Origin: Aliiroseovarius sp. PrR006
GTDB lineage: Bacteria; Pseudomonadota; Alphaproteobacteria; Rhodobacterales; Rhodobacteraceae
DNA: 64,000 nucleotides
Direction of reading: 5' to 3'
Assembly: GCF_010500215.1 (NCBI RefSeq)
Contig: NZ_JAAGOY010000007.1
Location: forward strand, 558,001-622,000
Positions 19,319 through 31,273 of this stretch are shown piece after piece (the first letter of the stretch is position 1; each line of letters begins with the position of its first letter). A model generated the notes under the pieces. That model was not told the origin of the DNA, ran no database searches, and worked only from the letters and a program-made list of their open reading frames with translations. Position numbers and translations under genes: made by a program.

Positions 19319-19587
19319 GTGTCCGGTCCTTTTCAGGATAAGTCGTCAATGTCGAAGAAAGGGCGGCGCGTATGTCCATGCGCCTTGTCCCGGCGGCTCG
19401 TCTGGATCAGAGCGCCGGGCATATAATTCGAATAATGATCGCTTTGGCGTGCATCATGGGCGCGTTATAGGCCTGCGGGGGCGTGGCGTAAAGCCATGAA
19501 GGCTGGGCGGGCTGCGCTGAATTGTCCATGCGTTGGGGCTTGGCGGCACTGGCGGTACCGACTATTTCAGTCGGGAAAGAGGTTCTC

Positions 19588-20016
19588 ATGTCCCATACAC
19601 CCAATCCGCTGCAGCTTTTCGACATCTCGCCCGACCAGATCGACACGGTTCTGGCGCGGTTTTATGCCCGCATTCGGGTCCACCCGCAGCTTGGGCCGAT
19701 CTTCAACGGGCATGTGGGAACGACGGACGCGGAATGGGACAGACATATCGCCCTAATCACCCGCTTCTGGCGCGGCGCGATCCTGCGCGAACCGGGTTAT
19801 GAGGGCAATCCAATGCGCGCCCACATGCAGGCGGGCAACGTGCGCCCCGAGCATTTCGACCCGTGGATTGCGCTGTTTGAAGAGATCGCAACAGACGCCC
19901 TGCCCGCCGACACCGCCCGCGCTTGGAACGCACTTGTCCACCGGATCGGGCGCGGTCTGCGTATGGGGGTCGAGGATATTCAACGCCCCGAAAACGCCGT
20001 GCCCAGCTTGGGCTAG
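19588..20016 (+). CDS. Group III truncated hemoglobin
   Basis: A 142-residue globin of the truncated group III (P) type, a cytoplasmic heme protein probably binding O2 or NO. The order FYARIRVHPQLGPIF, the B/E-helix region ITRFWRGAIL, and MRAHMQAGNV...HFDPWIALF with the proximal His is typical. ATG 19588 is selected because AAAGAGG lies five bases upstream; the frame is open from 19522. It stands alone between ileS and the ycjX-ycjF pair. Confidence 0.88.
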   Translation: MSHTPNPLQLFDISPDQIDTVLARFYARIRVHPQLGPIFNGHVGTTDAEWDRHIALITRFWRGAILREPGYEGNPMRAHMQAGNVRPEHFDPWIALFEEIATDALPADTARAWNALVHRIGRGLRMGVEDIQRPENAVPSLG

Positions 20017-20019
20017 CGC

Positions 20020-21033
20020 CTACTTCCCAAACAGTCCCGCCAGCGCGCGTTTGACAATGCCCGTGACACCGGGCCGTTTACCCTCGCCAAAGGGAAGCGG
20101 GCGGCAGACTTCCAGCGCGGCGACGCCGACACGGGCGGTAAGTGCACCGTTGACCACGCCCTCGCCAAAGCGACGCGAGAGTTTGGACAGCATCCCGCCC
20201 CCGGCCAGAGACCCCAACATGTCATCCCCCACAGCCACCGCGCCGGTGGCAACAAGGTGGGTCATCACGGCACGGGTCAAACGCCAGCTGCCCAAAGCGC
20301 CAGAGCGTCCGCCATAGATCTCGGCCACGCGGCGGATCATGCGGATGTTGGCGGTCAGGGCGGTCGCGACATCGGCCAATGCCAAAGGCACGATGGCGGT
20401 GACGGTGGCAACTTGACGGGCGGCGGCCTCGACCTCTTTCAACGCGGCTTGGTCCAAGGGCGCCATTAACTCGGCCTCGGCCAAGGTGAACAGCGTGTCA
20501 GTGTCAAAGACCTCTCCCTCGCGTTCGCGGAACCGCTCCAACGCCCAGCGCATGTCGTCGCGTCCTTGGTACAGACGTTTAAGGCGCGCCATGACGTCCC
20601 GCGCCTCGGTCAGATCATCATGGGCGAGGGCCTGATCGGCAGCATGATGCAGCGCATCCACCCGGCGCATCCGTGCAAAGGCGATCCATTCACGCAGGGC
20701 GATGATCAGAAGCACGAACAGGAAGGCGCCCGTCAGGCCCAGCGCCGCGTACCCCAGATAGGTATTGCGGGTGATCAGCCCGGTCACGAAATCATAGGCC
20801 GCGACGGACAACACAAAACCAAGGATCGACAGAAGCAGCGACCAGAACCAGCGCGCCAACCGCGAGGGTCTACGGGCGGCGATGGAAATCACCCCTTGCA
20901 TGGCGGCGCCAGAGGTCTCGGGCCCGGTTACATCCGGCACGGGCGGAGCATCAGCCGGAGAGGTCGCAGGGCTGTCATCAAGCTCGATCAAGACGGGGCC
21001 TTGCTTGTGGTCACGTGTCACGCGCGTCTCCAT
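20020..21033 (-). CDS. ycjF: YcjF family (DUF697/TIGR01620) membrane protein
   Basis: A 337-residue protein with two central membrane helices (residues ~60-115) and a C-terminal DUF697 domain containing TAIVPLALADVATALTANIRMIRRVAEIYGG. In enterobacteria ycjF sits in the phage-shock-linked ycjX-ycjF pair, and the same order is kept here, 27 bp behind the ycjX-like gene. Exact function unknown. Its stop lies three bases from that of the convergent globin gene. Confidence 0.85.
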   Translation of the reverse strand: METRVTRDHKQGPVLIELDDSPATSPADAPPVPDVTGPETSGAAMQGVISIAARRPSRLARWFWSLLLSILGFVLSVAAYDFVTGLITRNTYLGYAALGLTGAFLFVLLIIALREWIAFARMRRVDALHHAADQALAHDDLTEARDVMARLKRLYQGRDDMRWALERFREREGEVFDTDTLFTLAEAELMAPLDQAALKEVEAAARQVATVTAIVPLALADVATALTANIRMIRRVAEIYGGRSGALGSWRLTRAVMTHLVATGAVAVGDDMLGSLAGGGMLSKLSRRFGEGVVNGALTARVGVAALEVCRPLPFGEGKRPGVTGIVKRALAGLFGK

Positions 21034-21060
21034 TCGGTGCAGGTGGCTTGAGGATATCGG

Positions 21061-22476
21061 TCACAGCTTGTCCCCCATCAGGAATTCGGCGGCCTTGTCC
21101 AACCGGATATGCGGCGGGCCTTCGCCGGGTTTCAGCGAAATCGCCGCCGGGGCGAAGCGCATGATCTGATAATCCGCATCTAGCCATTTCTCGTCCCCAT
21201 TCCGCGCGGGCTTCAAAAGCTGCGCGGGATCCTCGGGCAGATCGCCGGGATAGAACGCGGCCGTCTTGCCGCTGTCCAGAAGTTGCCCGCGTACACAATC
21301 GAGGCTTTGGCCATCATGATCCAACCGCTCTTCGGTCGTGGTGCGCAGGGCCGCCAAAGACATAGCCGCCGTCTTCGCCCCGGCAAAATCAGCGCGGTCA
21401 CGCGCGTCGCGCAGAAGCGCCTCGGTGATTGCCGTCAGGCGAGGATGCTGGCTGTGATGCAGGTGGTCAGCCTTGGTCGCGGCAAACAGAATACGTTCGA
21501 TCCGACGCCCCAGAAAAAGGGTGCTGAGGAACCCGTTTGTGCCGGGGCGGAACGCGGTCAGGATTTCAGCCATGGCGCGGCGCAGATCTTCCAGCGCGGC
21601 GGGGCCGGAGTGAATCGCGCCCAGCACATCCACCAGCACCACCTGCCGGTCGATGCGCGAAAAGTGGTCGCGGAAGAAGGGTCTCACCACGCGGGATTTA
21701 TAGGCTTCGAACCGGCGCTCCATCTCGCGCCACAGGCTGCGGCGGGGGATCGTGTCGGGTTTGGGCAGGGGCGCGAAGGTCAGGGCCGGACTGCCTTCGA
21801 GGTCGCCGGGCAGCAGGAAGCGGCCGGGGGTGCAATCGCTATACCCATCCTCGCGCGCGGCTTTCAGATAGTCGGCGAAGGACGCGGCAAGGTCCTTGGC
21901 CTGCACCTCGTCCAGTTTCTCGGTCGGGTCCACGGCGCGGGCTTTTGTCAGGAAATTCTGCGCTTGATCGCGGGTATCGATGCGGTCGAGCACCTGCGCG
22001 GCCCAGTCGGAATAGCTGAGATCCATAAGCCCCAAATCCAGAAGCCACTCGCCGGGATAGTCCACGATATCCAAATGCACCGTCCGGGCGGATCGCAACC
22101 CGCCCAGCAGGCCCGAGGGCTGGACGCGGAAGGACAGACGCAGTTCCGAAATGGCACGGGTGCTGTCGGGCCAGTGCGGAGCGGGGCCGGTCATGGCGGA
22201 GAGGTGCGTTTCATAGTCAAACCGCGGCACGGTGTCATCGGGCTGCGGCTGCAAAAACGCGCTTTGGATACGCCCTTCCGAGGCCGCGACCACACCCGGC
22301 ATCCGCGCGCGATCCATCAGGTTGGCCACCAAAGATGTGATAAACACTGTCTTGCCCGCCCGCGACAGGCCCGTCACGCCCAGCCGGATCACCGGTTCGA
22401 ATAGTGCCTCGCTTGTGGCGTCGCCAATCGCTTCGATCTGGCGGGTGACACTGTCTGCAATATCGCCAAGCCCCAC
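21061..22476 (-). CDS. ycjX: YcjX-like P-loop GTPase (DUF463)
   Basis: A 471-residue protein of the DUF463 family, a P-loop GTP-binding protein linked to stress responses in enterobacteria. The Walker A is [14 protein letters not shown] near residue 35, and a [10 protein letters not shown] segment is the likely switch II (D-x-x-G). I choose GTG 22476 because AAGGAG lies six bases upstream and the length then matches the family; the frame extends to 22671 with nothing family-like. It pairs with ycjF. Confidence 0.88.
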   Translation of the reverse strand: MGLGDIADSVTRQIEAIGDATSEALFEPVIRLGVTGLSRAGKTVFITSLVANLMDRARMPGVVAASEGRIQSAFLQPQPDDTVPRFDYETHLSAMTGPAPHWPDSTRAISELRLSFRVQPSGLLGGLRSARTVHLDIVDYPGEWLLDLGLMDLSYSDWAAQVLDRIDTRDQAQNFLTKARAVDPTEKLDEVQAKDLAASFADYLKAAREDGYSDCTPGRFLLPGDLEGSPALTFAPLPKPDTIPRRSLWREMERRFEAYKSRVVRPFFRDHFSRIDRQVVLVDVLGAIHSGPAALEDLRRAMAEILTAFRPGTNGFLSTLFLGRRIERILFAATKADHLHHSQHPRLTAITEALLRDARDRADFAGAKTAAMSLAALRTTTEERLDHDGQSLDCVRGQLLDSGKTAAFYPGDLPEDPAQLLKPARNGDEKWLDADYQIMRFAPAAISLKPGEGPPHIRLDKAAEFLMGDKL

Positions 22477-22560
22477 GGCTGTCTCCTTCACTGCTCGACT
22501 TAAAGATATGTATGGAGGGCGGGTTTCGCCAGAGGGGAGGTTTGTGCAGATTATCCCCGT

Positions 22561-22622
22561 GGAAAGGGGCGTTGCCCCTCGGCCTACGGCCTCACCCCAG
22601 GATATTTCGAACAAGAAAATGC
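22561..22622 (+). repeat. Bipartite hairpin repeat, copy B
   Basis: Reads AGGGGC-GTT-GCCCCT, then GGCC-TAC-GGCC, then CCCCAGGATATTTCGAACAA and GAAAATG. Same order and spacing as copies A and D with compensating changes in both stems. It lies between the divergent ycjX and truA genes. Confidence 0.7.
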
Positions 22623-22669
22623 GGGGCATGGGAACTTGTTTGTGCGCGCGCGGCAAGCTATGCGGGGGC

Positions 22670-23440
22670 ATGCCCAGATATGCTTTGAAAGTCGATTATC
22701 ACGGAGCTGGCTTTGCCGGATGGCAGCGTCAGAAAGAACACCCGTCCGTTCAGGGCGCGATTGAGGCTGCCTTGGCGAAGCTTGAGCCGGGTGAACATAC
22801 GATTGCCGCCGCTGGGCGTACTGATGCAGGTGTGCATGGGCTGGCGCAGGTGGCGCATTGCGATCTGGTGAAGGATTGGGACCCGTTCCGTCTGTCTGAG
22901 GCGTTGAATTTTCATCTGAAGGGGATGCGCGTGGCGATCGTGGACTGCGCGGCGGTGGATGACGATTTTCATGCCCGTTTTTCAGCGCTGGAACGGCGCT
23001 ATCTGTTTCGCCTGATCGCGCGCCGTGCGCCTATGACACATGATCGAGGGCTGGCATGGCATGTGAAACGAAAACTGGATGTAGACGCGATGCAGGCAGG
23101 CGCGGACCGTCTGATCGGGCGGCATGACTTCACGACCTTCCGGTCTTCCATCTGTCAGGCAGATAGCCCGGTACGGACGCTGGACGCGCTTCAGGTCGAA
23201 GAGCATCGCCGCGAGTACGAAGTAGAATACCGTTTCCACGTCCGCGCCCGGTCTTTCCTGCACAATCAAGTGCGCAGCTTTGTGGGTACGCTGGAACGTG
23301 TCGGAGCGGGGTCGATGACACCTGACGACGTGACCCACGCGCTGGAGGCCCGTGACCGCGCCGCCTGCGGTCCGGTTTGTCCGCCCGAGGGGTTGTATCT
23401 GGCGGGCGTTTCCTACCCCACGGATCCCTTCAGCAGCTGA
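22670..23440 (+). CDS. truA: tRNA pseudouridine(38-40) synthase
   Basis: A 256-residue enzyme that isomerises U38-U40 in tRNA anticodon stems. The catalytic Asp is in [11 protein letters not shown], preceded by [15 protein letters not shown], with FTTFRS and [13 protein letters not shown] in the second half. ATG 22670 gives the normal length. Its last 28 bases overlap the end of the convergent PLP-decarboxylase gene. Confidence 0.95.
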   Translation: MPRYALKVDYHGAGFAGWQRQKEHPSVQGAIEAALAKLEPGEHTIAAAGRTDAGVHGLAQVAHCDLVKDWDPFRLSEALNFHLKGMRVAIVDCAAVDDDFHARFSALERRYLFRLIARRAPMTHDRGLAWHVKRKLDVDAMQAGADRLIGRHDFTTFRSSICQADSPVRTLDALQVEEHRREYEVEYRFHVRARSFLHNQVRSFVGTLERVGAGSMTPDDVTHALEARDRAACGPVCPPEGLYLAGVSYPTDPFSS

Positions 23441-24828
23441 GCCGTTTTGGCGACATCTGCGATGGCCTCGGCAATGTGGTGGTTGCGGGTGCGGTGGTTG
23501 GTGATCGCCGCGCGTAGGCAAGTGATGCCATTCACATCTGTGGTCGAAAACACGGTGGCATTTTTCAGCTGAAGATGGGTCGCGATTTTTGCGTTCAGGG
23601 CGGATTGCTGATCCGCGGGCAGCTCTGGCGCGGCGGTGAAGACGCAAATGTTTGACACCACTGGCGCGGCCAATGTCATACCGTGGGTCTGCACCTGATC
23701 AGCCATGAAAGAAGCCTGCGCGCAGTTGCGAGTGATCGCGGCGGCAAACGCCTCTTCTCCGAACATTTCCAGCGCGCACCAGACCTTCAATGCGCGGTTG
23801 CCGCGAGACAGGTCGATGCCATAGTCGCAGAACCAAGGGTCCCCACCCGCCAGCCCCTCGGCGGCACCCTTCAGATAGGCCGGGCGTGCGGCAAAGGCCG
23901 CGCGGTGGGCTGCTTCATCTGCAATCAAGGCGAGGCCACAATCGTAACCCACATACATCCACTTGTGGAAATCCAGGGCGATGCTGTCGGCGCGGTCGAT
24001 CCCATCCGTCAGCCCGCGCCACGGGGCGTCCGCCAACCGGGTCCATGCGCCGAAGGCTCCGTCGACATGCAGCCAGATCCCTTCGCGGTTGGCCAGATCT
24101 GACAGCGCGTGCAAGTCGTCGTAGCCACCCAGATCGACCGATCCGGAGGTTCCGACGATGGTCAGAGGTGTACGCCCATGCGCCCTGTCCATATCAATTG
24201 CTTGCTGCAAAGTCTCCAGATCCATTGCGCCATCTTTCGTCTGAACCAAGCGCAGCTGATCATGCCCCAACCCCAGCAGTTCGACAGCCTTACGGGTTGC
24301 ATTGTGGACACCTTCGGCCGCATAAACCGTCAGCTTCGCATCACCCCCAGCGGCCCGCACATCCGGACACGCCCGCACCCTTGCCGCCTGAAGCGCAATC
24401 ACCGTCGCCTGAGACGTGCCCGCCACCAGTACGCCACTGGCCCCAGTGCCAAAGCCCATCTTACGGCGGGTCCAATCGATGACCGCGCGCTCCACTTCAT
24501 TGATGCCGTGGTTCCGACCACCGCCATTGGTGTTCATCGCAGCTGCCGCAATCCCCGCCACGAAGTCAGACGCCAGCCCGCTCCCCTGTACCCAGCCCCA
24601 GAACTTGGGATGCGTGTTGCCACCGTGATAGGGCAGCACTTGGTCCATCACGCGTCCGACAACATCCCCACCTGTCCCAATCGCATAACGATCTGCCAAA
24701 TCAGCAGGCGGAGCTTGCCACGGATGATCCTTTGCATCGCGCATCTGGTCCACGCAGCGATCCAATAACCGATGCAGATCGCTTCGCAAACCTTCCCAAT
24801 CGTTGGGGCCTAGTGGGGGTGTCGTCAT
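23413..24828 (-). CDS. PLP-dependent group II decarboxylase
   Basis: A 471-residue fold-type I pyridoxal enzyme of the aromatic-L-amino-acid/glutamate decarboxylase family. The PLP lysine is in [14 protein letters not shown], the cofactor Asp in [10 protein letters not shown], and the N-terminal segment [12 protein letters not shown] is the substrate-loop region. Substrate (aromatic amino acid, aspartate or glutamate) cannot be fixed by eye. It ends inside truA (28-bp convergent overlap) and is divergent from parE. Confidence 0.85.
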   Translation of the reverse strand: MTTPPLGPNDWEGLRSDLHRLLDRCVDQMRDAKDHPWQAPPADLADRYAIGTGGDVVGRVMDQVLPYHGGNTHPKFWGWVQGSGLASDFVAGIAAAAMNTNGGGRNHGINEVERAVIDWTRRKMGFGTGASGVLVAGTSQATVIALQAARVRACPDVRAAGGDAKLTVYAAEGVHNATRKAVELLGLGHDQLRLVQTKDGAMDLETLQQAIDMDRAHGRTPLTIVGTSGSVDLGGYDDLHALSDLANREGIWLHVDGAFGAWTRLADAPWRGLTDGIDRADSIALDFHKWMYVGYDCGLALIADEAAHRAAFAARPAYLKGAAEGLAGGDPWFCDYGIDLSRGNRALKVWCALEMFGEEAFAAAITRNCAQASFMADQVQTHGMTLAAPVVSNICVFTAAPELPADQQSALNAKIATHLQLKNATVFSTTDVNGITCLRAAITNHRTRNHHIAEAIADVAKTAQLLKGSVG

Positions 24829-24963
24829 GGCGCGGTCCTTGGTTGGTCGCCTTTCACCCTATCCAAATCCATCCGAATGGAAAGCGTGCTCTTTCCCCTT
24901 CCCGACGGCTCTGACATAATGCCCCAACAAAACAAACGAGCAGCGTTCAAGGCGACCGAATAC

Positions 24964-26918
<1,955 letters not shown>

Positions 26919-26922
<4 letters not shown>

Positions 26923-27623
26923 GGGGAAATAGAGGGGCAATTGGTAAATGGGGCTTAATTGGCACCATATTATACATTGCTGTTTTGCTAGTGATTGTCT
27001 GGCACAATTGGAGCAAATTTTCTTCTCTTGAACCAAACGCGTGGGGCGACTTCCTAGCTGGAACCTTCGGCCCTCTCGCTCTCGGTTGGGTAGTCTTGGG
27101 CTTCTTCCTTCAAAGCAAGGAGCTTCAGAACAGCGTCGACGCTTTGAAACTCCAAGCAAGAGAGCTTGCTCACTCGGCAGAACAACAAAAGGAGATGGTC
27201 AACGTTACTCGAGAGACTTTGATGCATGAACGGGAAGTACTCGAACTTCAAGCGCAGTCACGCAAAATAAGCATCCAGCCTGTCTTTCAAATAGTTTTTG
27301 GCGTAGATGTGATAACCGGGGACGAACTAAGAAGGTACAAAATCTCAGCCTTCAACACTGGCGCTGATGCAACTCACTTCTCGATAGATGTCTATGTTGA
27401 TGGGGGGCTGTTTCTAAACACAGAGCGACGATATTTTAGGAAAGGTGATAGCTGCATCGTAGCTCATCAAAAACTCCAAAGAACCATTGAAGGAACGCTC
27501 TCCGCAATTGTCAAATACACTGACGCCGATCAAGAAACGTTCGAAAAGCACTATACGATATCTCCAAACGATGAGAATGGAAGCGAGTACATTGTTTCCT
27601 GCAATCTTACTCGGCCTGCCTAA
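26919..27623 (+). CDS. Hypothetical membrane protein, lower GC
   Basis: A 234-residue protein of no family I recognise. Two N-terminal membrane helices (GTILYIAVLLVIVW and FLAGTFGPLALGWVVLGFFL) are followed by a helical, probably coiled-coil stretch (residues ~65-115) and a beta-rich C-terminal domain of about 120 residues. The start must be TTG 26919, overlapping the parE stop (TTGA), with GAGGAG eight bases upstream. Its base composition is clearly lower in GC than neighbours (22 of 60 bases in 26941-27000), a sign of transfer. The layout recalls small membrane-sensor proteins of accessory islands. Confidence 0.7.
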
Positions 27624-27720
27624 GTAACTAGGGCACCAAGACGCCCACCCAGGGTCGGGCGTGGCCCTCTGTTGCGCATGACCTGCGGAAGGCTGCGTTT
27701 GGGGCGAGGCTACGCACAGA

Positions 27721-28131
27721 TCAGTCCTGCACAGACTCCAAATACTCCGCCAGCCTAACAAGCGCGGCAGGCGTCGGGGTCATCACGCCTTTTTCGTCCA
27801 CCCAGACCTCCATTTCGCTGTCCAGAAGCGCGCCGAACTCGGGCATGGGGCCGCGTTGGGTGCCTTTGGCATAGCCGTCGATGGTCGACATGACGTGACG
27901 GGTGGGGAAGGTGCCGCCATGTGTGGCGGTTAGCGTGGTTAGGCCCGGCGCGCTGGGATAGACGCCGCCCTTGGCGTCGTCACCGTGGCAGGCGGCGCAG
28001 TTCTCGGCATAGATCTCGGCCCCGGTCAGGTCGGACACGTCCTGAACCTTAGGCTTGGCATTGGTGCGGAAGATGTCTTCGGGCTGACAGGCAGCGAGAA
28101 GGATCAGAAGTAAAGGTGCTGCGCGGCGCAT
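27721..28131 (-). CDS. Lipoprotein c-type cytochrome
   Basis: A 136-residue monoheme cytochrome c. The signal peptide ends in a lipobox (LLILLAAC, Cys15), so it is probably a periplasm-facing lipoprotein. The heme motif is CAACHGDDAKGG near residue 45, and the distal Met is likely in RGPMPEFG, as in small class I cytochromes. It is 75 bp upstream-separated from the DUF3047 gene on the same strand and ends facing the parE-linked membrane gene. Confidence 0.88.
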   Translation of the reverse strand: MRRAAPLLLILLAACQPEDIFRTNAKPKVQDVSDLTGAEIYAENCAACHGDDAKGGVYPSAPGLTTLTATHGGTFPTRHVMSTIDGYAKGTQRGPMPEFGALLDSEMEVWVDEKGVMTPTPAALVRLAEYLESVQD

Positions 28132-28206
28132 ATGGGAACCCTGTTGCCTTTCAAAGGCTTGCTTTGGCGCGATTCTATCACGCCTGCGCCCGCGTGCAAC
28201 CCTAGG

Positions 28207-28848
28207 TCACTGCAAACGCAAGTTGCTGACCTGCCCCTGCATAACCACATCCGTGTCGTCGCTGTCCGCGGACAGAGCCAGCGCGACCAGAGCCTCGGGA
28301 TCTACCCCAAACGCGCGGCGGTAGTCAGCTGCCAGATCAACGCTTTCAGCATGCGACCCAGTTCCAGAGGGGCGCAGCACAATGGTCTTGCCGCGCGGCC
28401 CCAGATAGGGCGATCCCAGCACCGCCCCCCGCGCGTGATCTCCGCCCCAGACATAGACCAGCACGCGACCGTCAGGATGCTTCAGCAGCTTGCGCAGGCT
28501 GCGGGTGTTTTGAAAACGTTCGGCCTCGGCCTTCGGCAGGAAGGCGAAATAGAGCGCGAGGTTGCGGTCATCCCCGCCCTTCTGACGCAGATCCGTTGCA
28601 GGAACCGAGCTATCCACCACCCAGCGCCAACTGGCCTTGCGCGCGTCCCAGTCATTGGGGGCCAGTCGGTCATAGGTGATCGACACTGAACCATCCGCCG
28701 TCACACCGATCGCACCCTCGGTCGCGGCGAAGGTGACTTTCGAGAAGAAGGCGAACCAATGCGTGCGCCATGAATTGAAGTTCACCGGGCCCGCCAGGGC
28801 CATCGAGGCCGACAGAGTCAGGGCAAGGATCGCGGTCAGGATACGCAT
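28207..28848 (-). CDS. DUF3047 domain secreted protein
   Basis: A 213-residue protein with a clean Sec signal peptide (MRILTAILALTLSASMALAG) and one DUF3047-type domain (SWRWVVDSSVPATDLRQKGG, then a YVWGG stretch). The role of the domain is unknown. ATG 28848 is used because GGAG lies six bases upstream and it gives a proper signal peptide; the frame is open to 28905. It precedes the cytochrome gene on the same strand, so periplasmic co-function is possible. Confidence 0.8.
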   Translation of the reverse strand: MRILTAILALTLSASMALAGPVNFNSWRTHWFAFFSKVTFAATEGAIGVTADGSVSITYDRLAPNDWDARKASWRWVVDSSVPATDLRQKGGDDRNLALYFAFLPKAEAERFQNTRSLRKLLKHPDGRVLVYVWGGDHARGAVLGSPYLGPRGKTIVLRPSGTGSHAESVDLAADYRRAFGVDPEALVALALSADSDDTDVVMQGQVSNLRLQ

Positions 28849-28948
28849 CGGAAGCTCCGCTAGGATTGACGCCTGCCAGATTGCCGATCCTAAGCAGGCG
28901 CGCAATCAGGGCTCACGCGAATGTCAGAGATTGCGAGGAGCGCTTACG

Positions 28949-28985
28949 CATTTTCTTGTCACAAATATCCTCGCCGAAGGCATGA
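28949..28985 (-). repeat. Hairpin repeat, shortened copy C
   Basis: On the minus strand behind lolD: a small GCC-TTC-GGC stem followed by the conserved core AGGATATTTGTGACAAGAAA. The G/C-rich hairpin of the full copies is absent. Confidence 0.55.
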
Positions 28986-29002
28986 AATCTGCGACAGACA
29001 CC

Positions 29003-29680
29003 TCACAAGATCTCGCCACCTTCAAGACGCAGGGTGCGATCCATGCGGGCGGCCAGTTCTAGGTTATGCGTGGCGATCAGTGCCGACAGGCCGGTGTCGC
29101 GCACCAGTTCCATCAGGGCGGCAAACACCGTGTCCGAGGTATCCGGGTCCAGGTTCCCCGTGGGTTCGTCCGCCAGCAACAGTGCGGGCCGATTGGCCAG
29201 CGCCCGGCAGAATGCGACACGTTGCTGTTCGCCACCAGACAGTTCGGCCGGGCGGTGAGTTGCGCGACTATCAACACCCACGCGGGCCATCAGCTCCATT
29301 GCATGATCGCGGGCAGCGCGCTCCCCGATCCCGTTCGCCAGCTGCGGCAGCACGATGTTTTCCAGCGCGGTGAATTCCGGCAGCAGATGGTGGAATTGGT
29401 AAACAAAGCCCACTTCGTTCCGGCGGGTCGCAGTGCGGCGTCGGTCGGACTGGGCGTCCATCTTCTGACCGTTGATCGACACCTCGCCCGCATCGGCTGC
29501 ATCCAACAGTCCGGCAATATGCAGCAGCGTCGACTTACCAGAACCGGATGGCGCGACCAGTGCCACGACTTCGCCCTTCCCAATCGACAGGTTTGCACCG
29601 CGCAGCACGCGGATTTCACCCGGCGTGCCTTCGTTATAGGTCTTGGTGATGCCCGAGAGGCTCAGAACCGTGTCACTCAT
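29003..29680 (-). CDS. lolD: Lipoprotein-releasing system ATP-binding protein
   Basis: A 225-residue ABC ATPase of the LolD/MacB type that powers release of outer-membrane lipoproteins from the inner membrane. Walker A APSGSGKST, signature LSGGEQQRV and Walker B LLLADEPTGNLD are intact, and the N-terminus VLSLSGITKTYNEGTPGEI is LolD-like. Its first eight bases overlap the end of the lolC gene, so the pair is co-translated. Confidence 0.93.
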   Translation of the reverse strand: MSDTVLSLSGITKTYNEGTPGEIRVLRGANLSIGKGEVVALVAPSGSGKSTLLHIAGLLDAADAGEVSINGQKMDAQSDRRRTATRRNEVGFVYQFHHLLPEFTALENIVLPQLANGIGERAARDHAMELMARVGVDSRATHRPAELSGGEQQRVAFCRALANRPALLLADEPTGNLDPDTSDTVFAALMELVRDTGLSALIATHNLELAARMDRTLRLEGGEIL

Positions 29681-30959
29681 AGCGCAGTGCCTCCACCGGG
29701 TTCATCCGCGCGGCCTTGCGCGCCGGAAATAGGGTCACAACGAAAGACAGGGTTAGCGACAGGCCGACGGCGGACGCCACGTCCCAGAACTCCAGCTTTG
29801 CGGGCAGGTGATAGATGCCGCGGATCGACGGATCCCAGACCCCGCCGCCTGAGATATAGTTTACCACCGCAAAGACGGTGTCGATGTTCAGCGCAAAAAG
29901 ACAACCAAGGATCACGCCTGCGATCGTGCCGACAATCCCCGTCAGCGATCCACACAGGAAGAACACGCGCAAAATAGACCCTTCTGTCAGGCCCATCGTG
30001 CGCAGGATGCCGATGTCGCGCCCTTTGTTCTTCACCAGCATGATCAGGCCGGACGTGATGTTCATCGAGGCGATCAGCACAAGCACGGACAAGATGATGA
30101 ACATCACATTGTCCTCCATATCCAATGCGCGCAGGAACGCGCCGGAGCGGTCCCGCCATGTCCAGACGCCACTGGGGTCTTCAACGGCGTCCATGATCGG
30201 CATCAGCAGCTTGTCGATGCCTTCCGGGTCCATGACCATCACCTCGATCTCATCCGCCAGCCCCTCGCGATTGAAGAAGCTCTGCGCTTCGGCAATGGGC
30301 AGATAGACGCGAGTGCGGTCGATGTCCCAACGACCTGCGGTGAAAATATAGGTGACCTCGTAGGCATTCACCCGCGGGCTGGTGCCGAATGCGGTCTTCA
30401 CGCCGTTGGGCGAGATGATCTTGATCTTGTCCCCGATCCCGACATTCAGCTCCGCCGCCACGCCCGATCCGATGGCCACACCGCTTTCGAAATCCGACAG
30501 CGCGCCAGCCGAGCTTTCAGGCTTGGCAATGCGCGGGATGGTCAGGATGTCTTCATAGGCGATCCCGAAGACCTCGACCCCGGCATTATATTGACCCCGG
30601 TTCGCCATGACCTGCCCTTTGACCAAGGGCGCCGCGCGAACGACACCCGGAACCGTCATGATCCGGTCGGCCCAGTCCTCATAATTCGAGATCGTGCGGT
30701 CCAGCCCACCATTCGCGGTGACTCGGCTGTGGGCGTAGACCTCAACATGGGCATTGGCGCCCAGAATGGTGTCGACAAATTCGTCCCTGAATCCGGTGCG
30801 CACCGCCAGCGTGATGATCAGGGCGGCCACCGCCAAGGTGATGCCGATCAGGCTGATCCACGTCATGGTGCTGACGCCGCCTTCGGCACGTCGCGCGCGC
30901 AGATACCGCCACGCGATCTGCCATTCGAAACGGGAAAACGGGGCTGTTCGCTTGGGCAA
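29673..30959 (-). CDS. lolC: Lipoprotein-releasing system permease (LolC/LolE)
   Basis: A 428-residue inner-membrane permease of the lipoprotein-sorting ABC transporter. It has an N-terminal helix (TMTWISLIGITLAVAALIITLAV), a large periplasmic MacB-like domain (residues ~50-270), and three C-terminal helices of the FtsX type. A single LolC/E type gene with LolD suggests a homodimeric transporter, as usual in alphaproteobacteria. The family assignment is firm; LolC versus LolE naming is not. Confidence 0.92.
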   Translation of the reverse strand: MPKRTAPFSRFEWQIAWRYLRARRAEGGVSTMTWISLIGITLAVAALIITLAVRTGFRDEFVDTILGANAHVEVYAHSRVTANGGLDRTISNYEDWADRIMTVPGVVRAAPLVKGQVMANRGQYNAGVEVFGIAYEDILTIPRIAKPESSAGALSDFESGVAIGSGVAAELNVGIGDKIKIISPNGVKTAFGTSPRVNAYEVTYIFTAGRWDIDRTRVYLPIAEAQSFFNREGLADEIEVMVMDPEGIDKLLMPIMDAVEDPSGVWTWRDRSGAFLRALDMEDNVMFIILSVLVLIASMNITSGLIMLVKNKGRDIGILRTMGLTEGSILRVFFLCGSLTGIVGTIAGVILGCLFALNIDTVFAVVNYISGGGVWDPSIRGIYHLPAKLEFWDVASAVGLSLTLSFVVTLFPARKAARMNPVEALRYE

Positions 30960-31273
30960 CTGGGGCTCCTAAGGGATAAGATTTGCGCCAAACTGGGGGT
31001 TCTGGGCGGCAAGGTCAAGCACCAGCCCCCAATGCGGCCTGAAACCGCCACCCCACCCATATTCCGTTAACCTGTGGAGAAACAAAAGTTTTCTGTGGAC
31101 AACTCGCTTAACGCGCAAAGTTTCACTTTACAGAGAGAAATCTGGGTGACACCATATCTAGTAAGGCAAGGCGCAAAGAACGCCGAACCTTGTACAGGCA
31201 TCAAGCATTTGTGGCCATTAACGGTCGCTGCCACGACCCCGTCACAAATGTTGAAACCAATGGGGGGCATATC
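30960..31273. other. Intergenic region between lolC and ybjN with two DnaA-box-like sites
   Basis: No gene is supported. Two 9-mers one base away from the DnaA box, TGTGGAGAA (31073-31081) and TGTGGACAA (31094-31102), lie in the same direction 21 bp apart. The stretch must hold promoters for the divergent lolC and YbjN genes. An 82-codon frame at 31074-31322 looks like a shadow. Confidence 0.35.

Noticed and set aside
24877-24963. Longer parE frame from 24877
   Set aside because: The extra residues do not look like a ParE N-terminus and there is no ribosome site; ATG 24964 fits the family.
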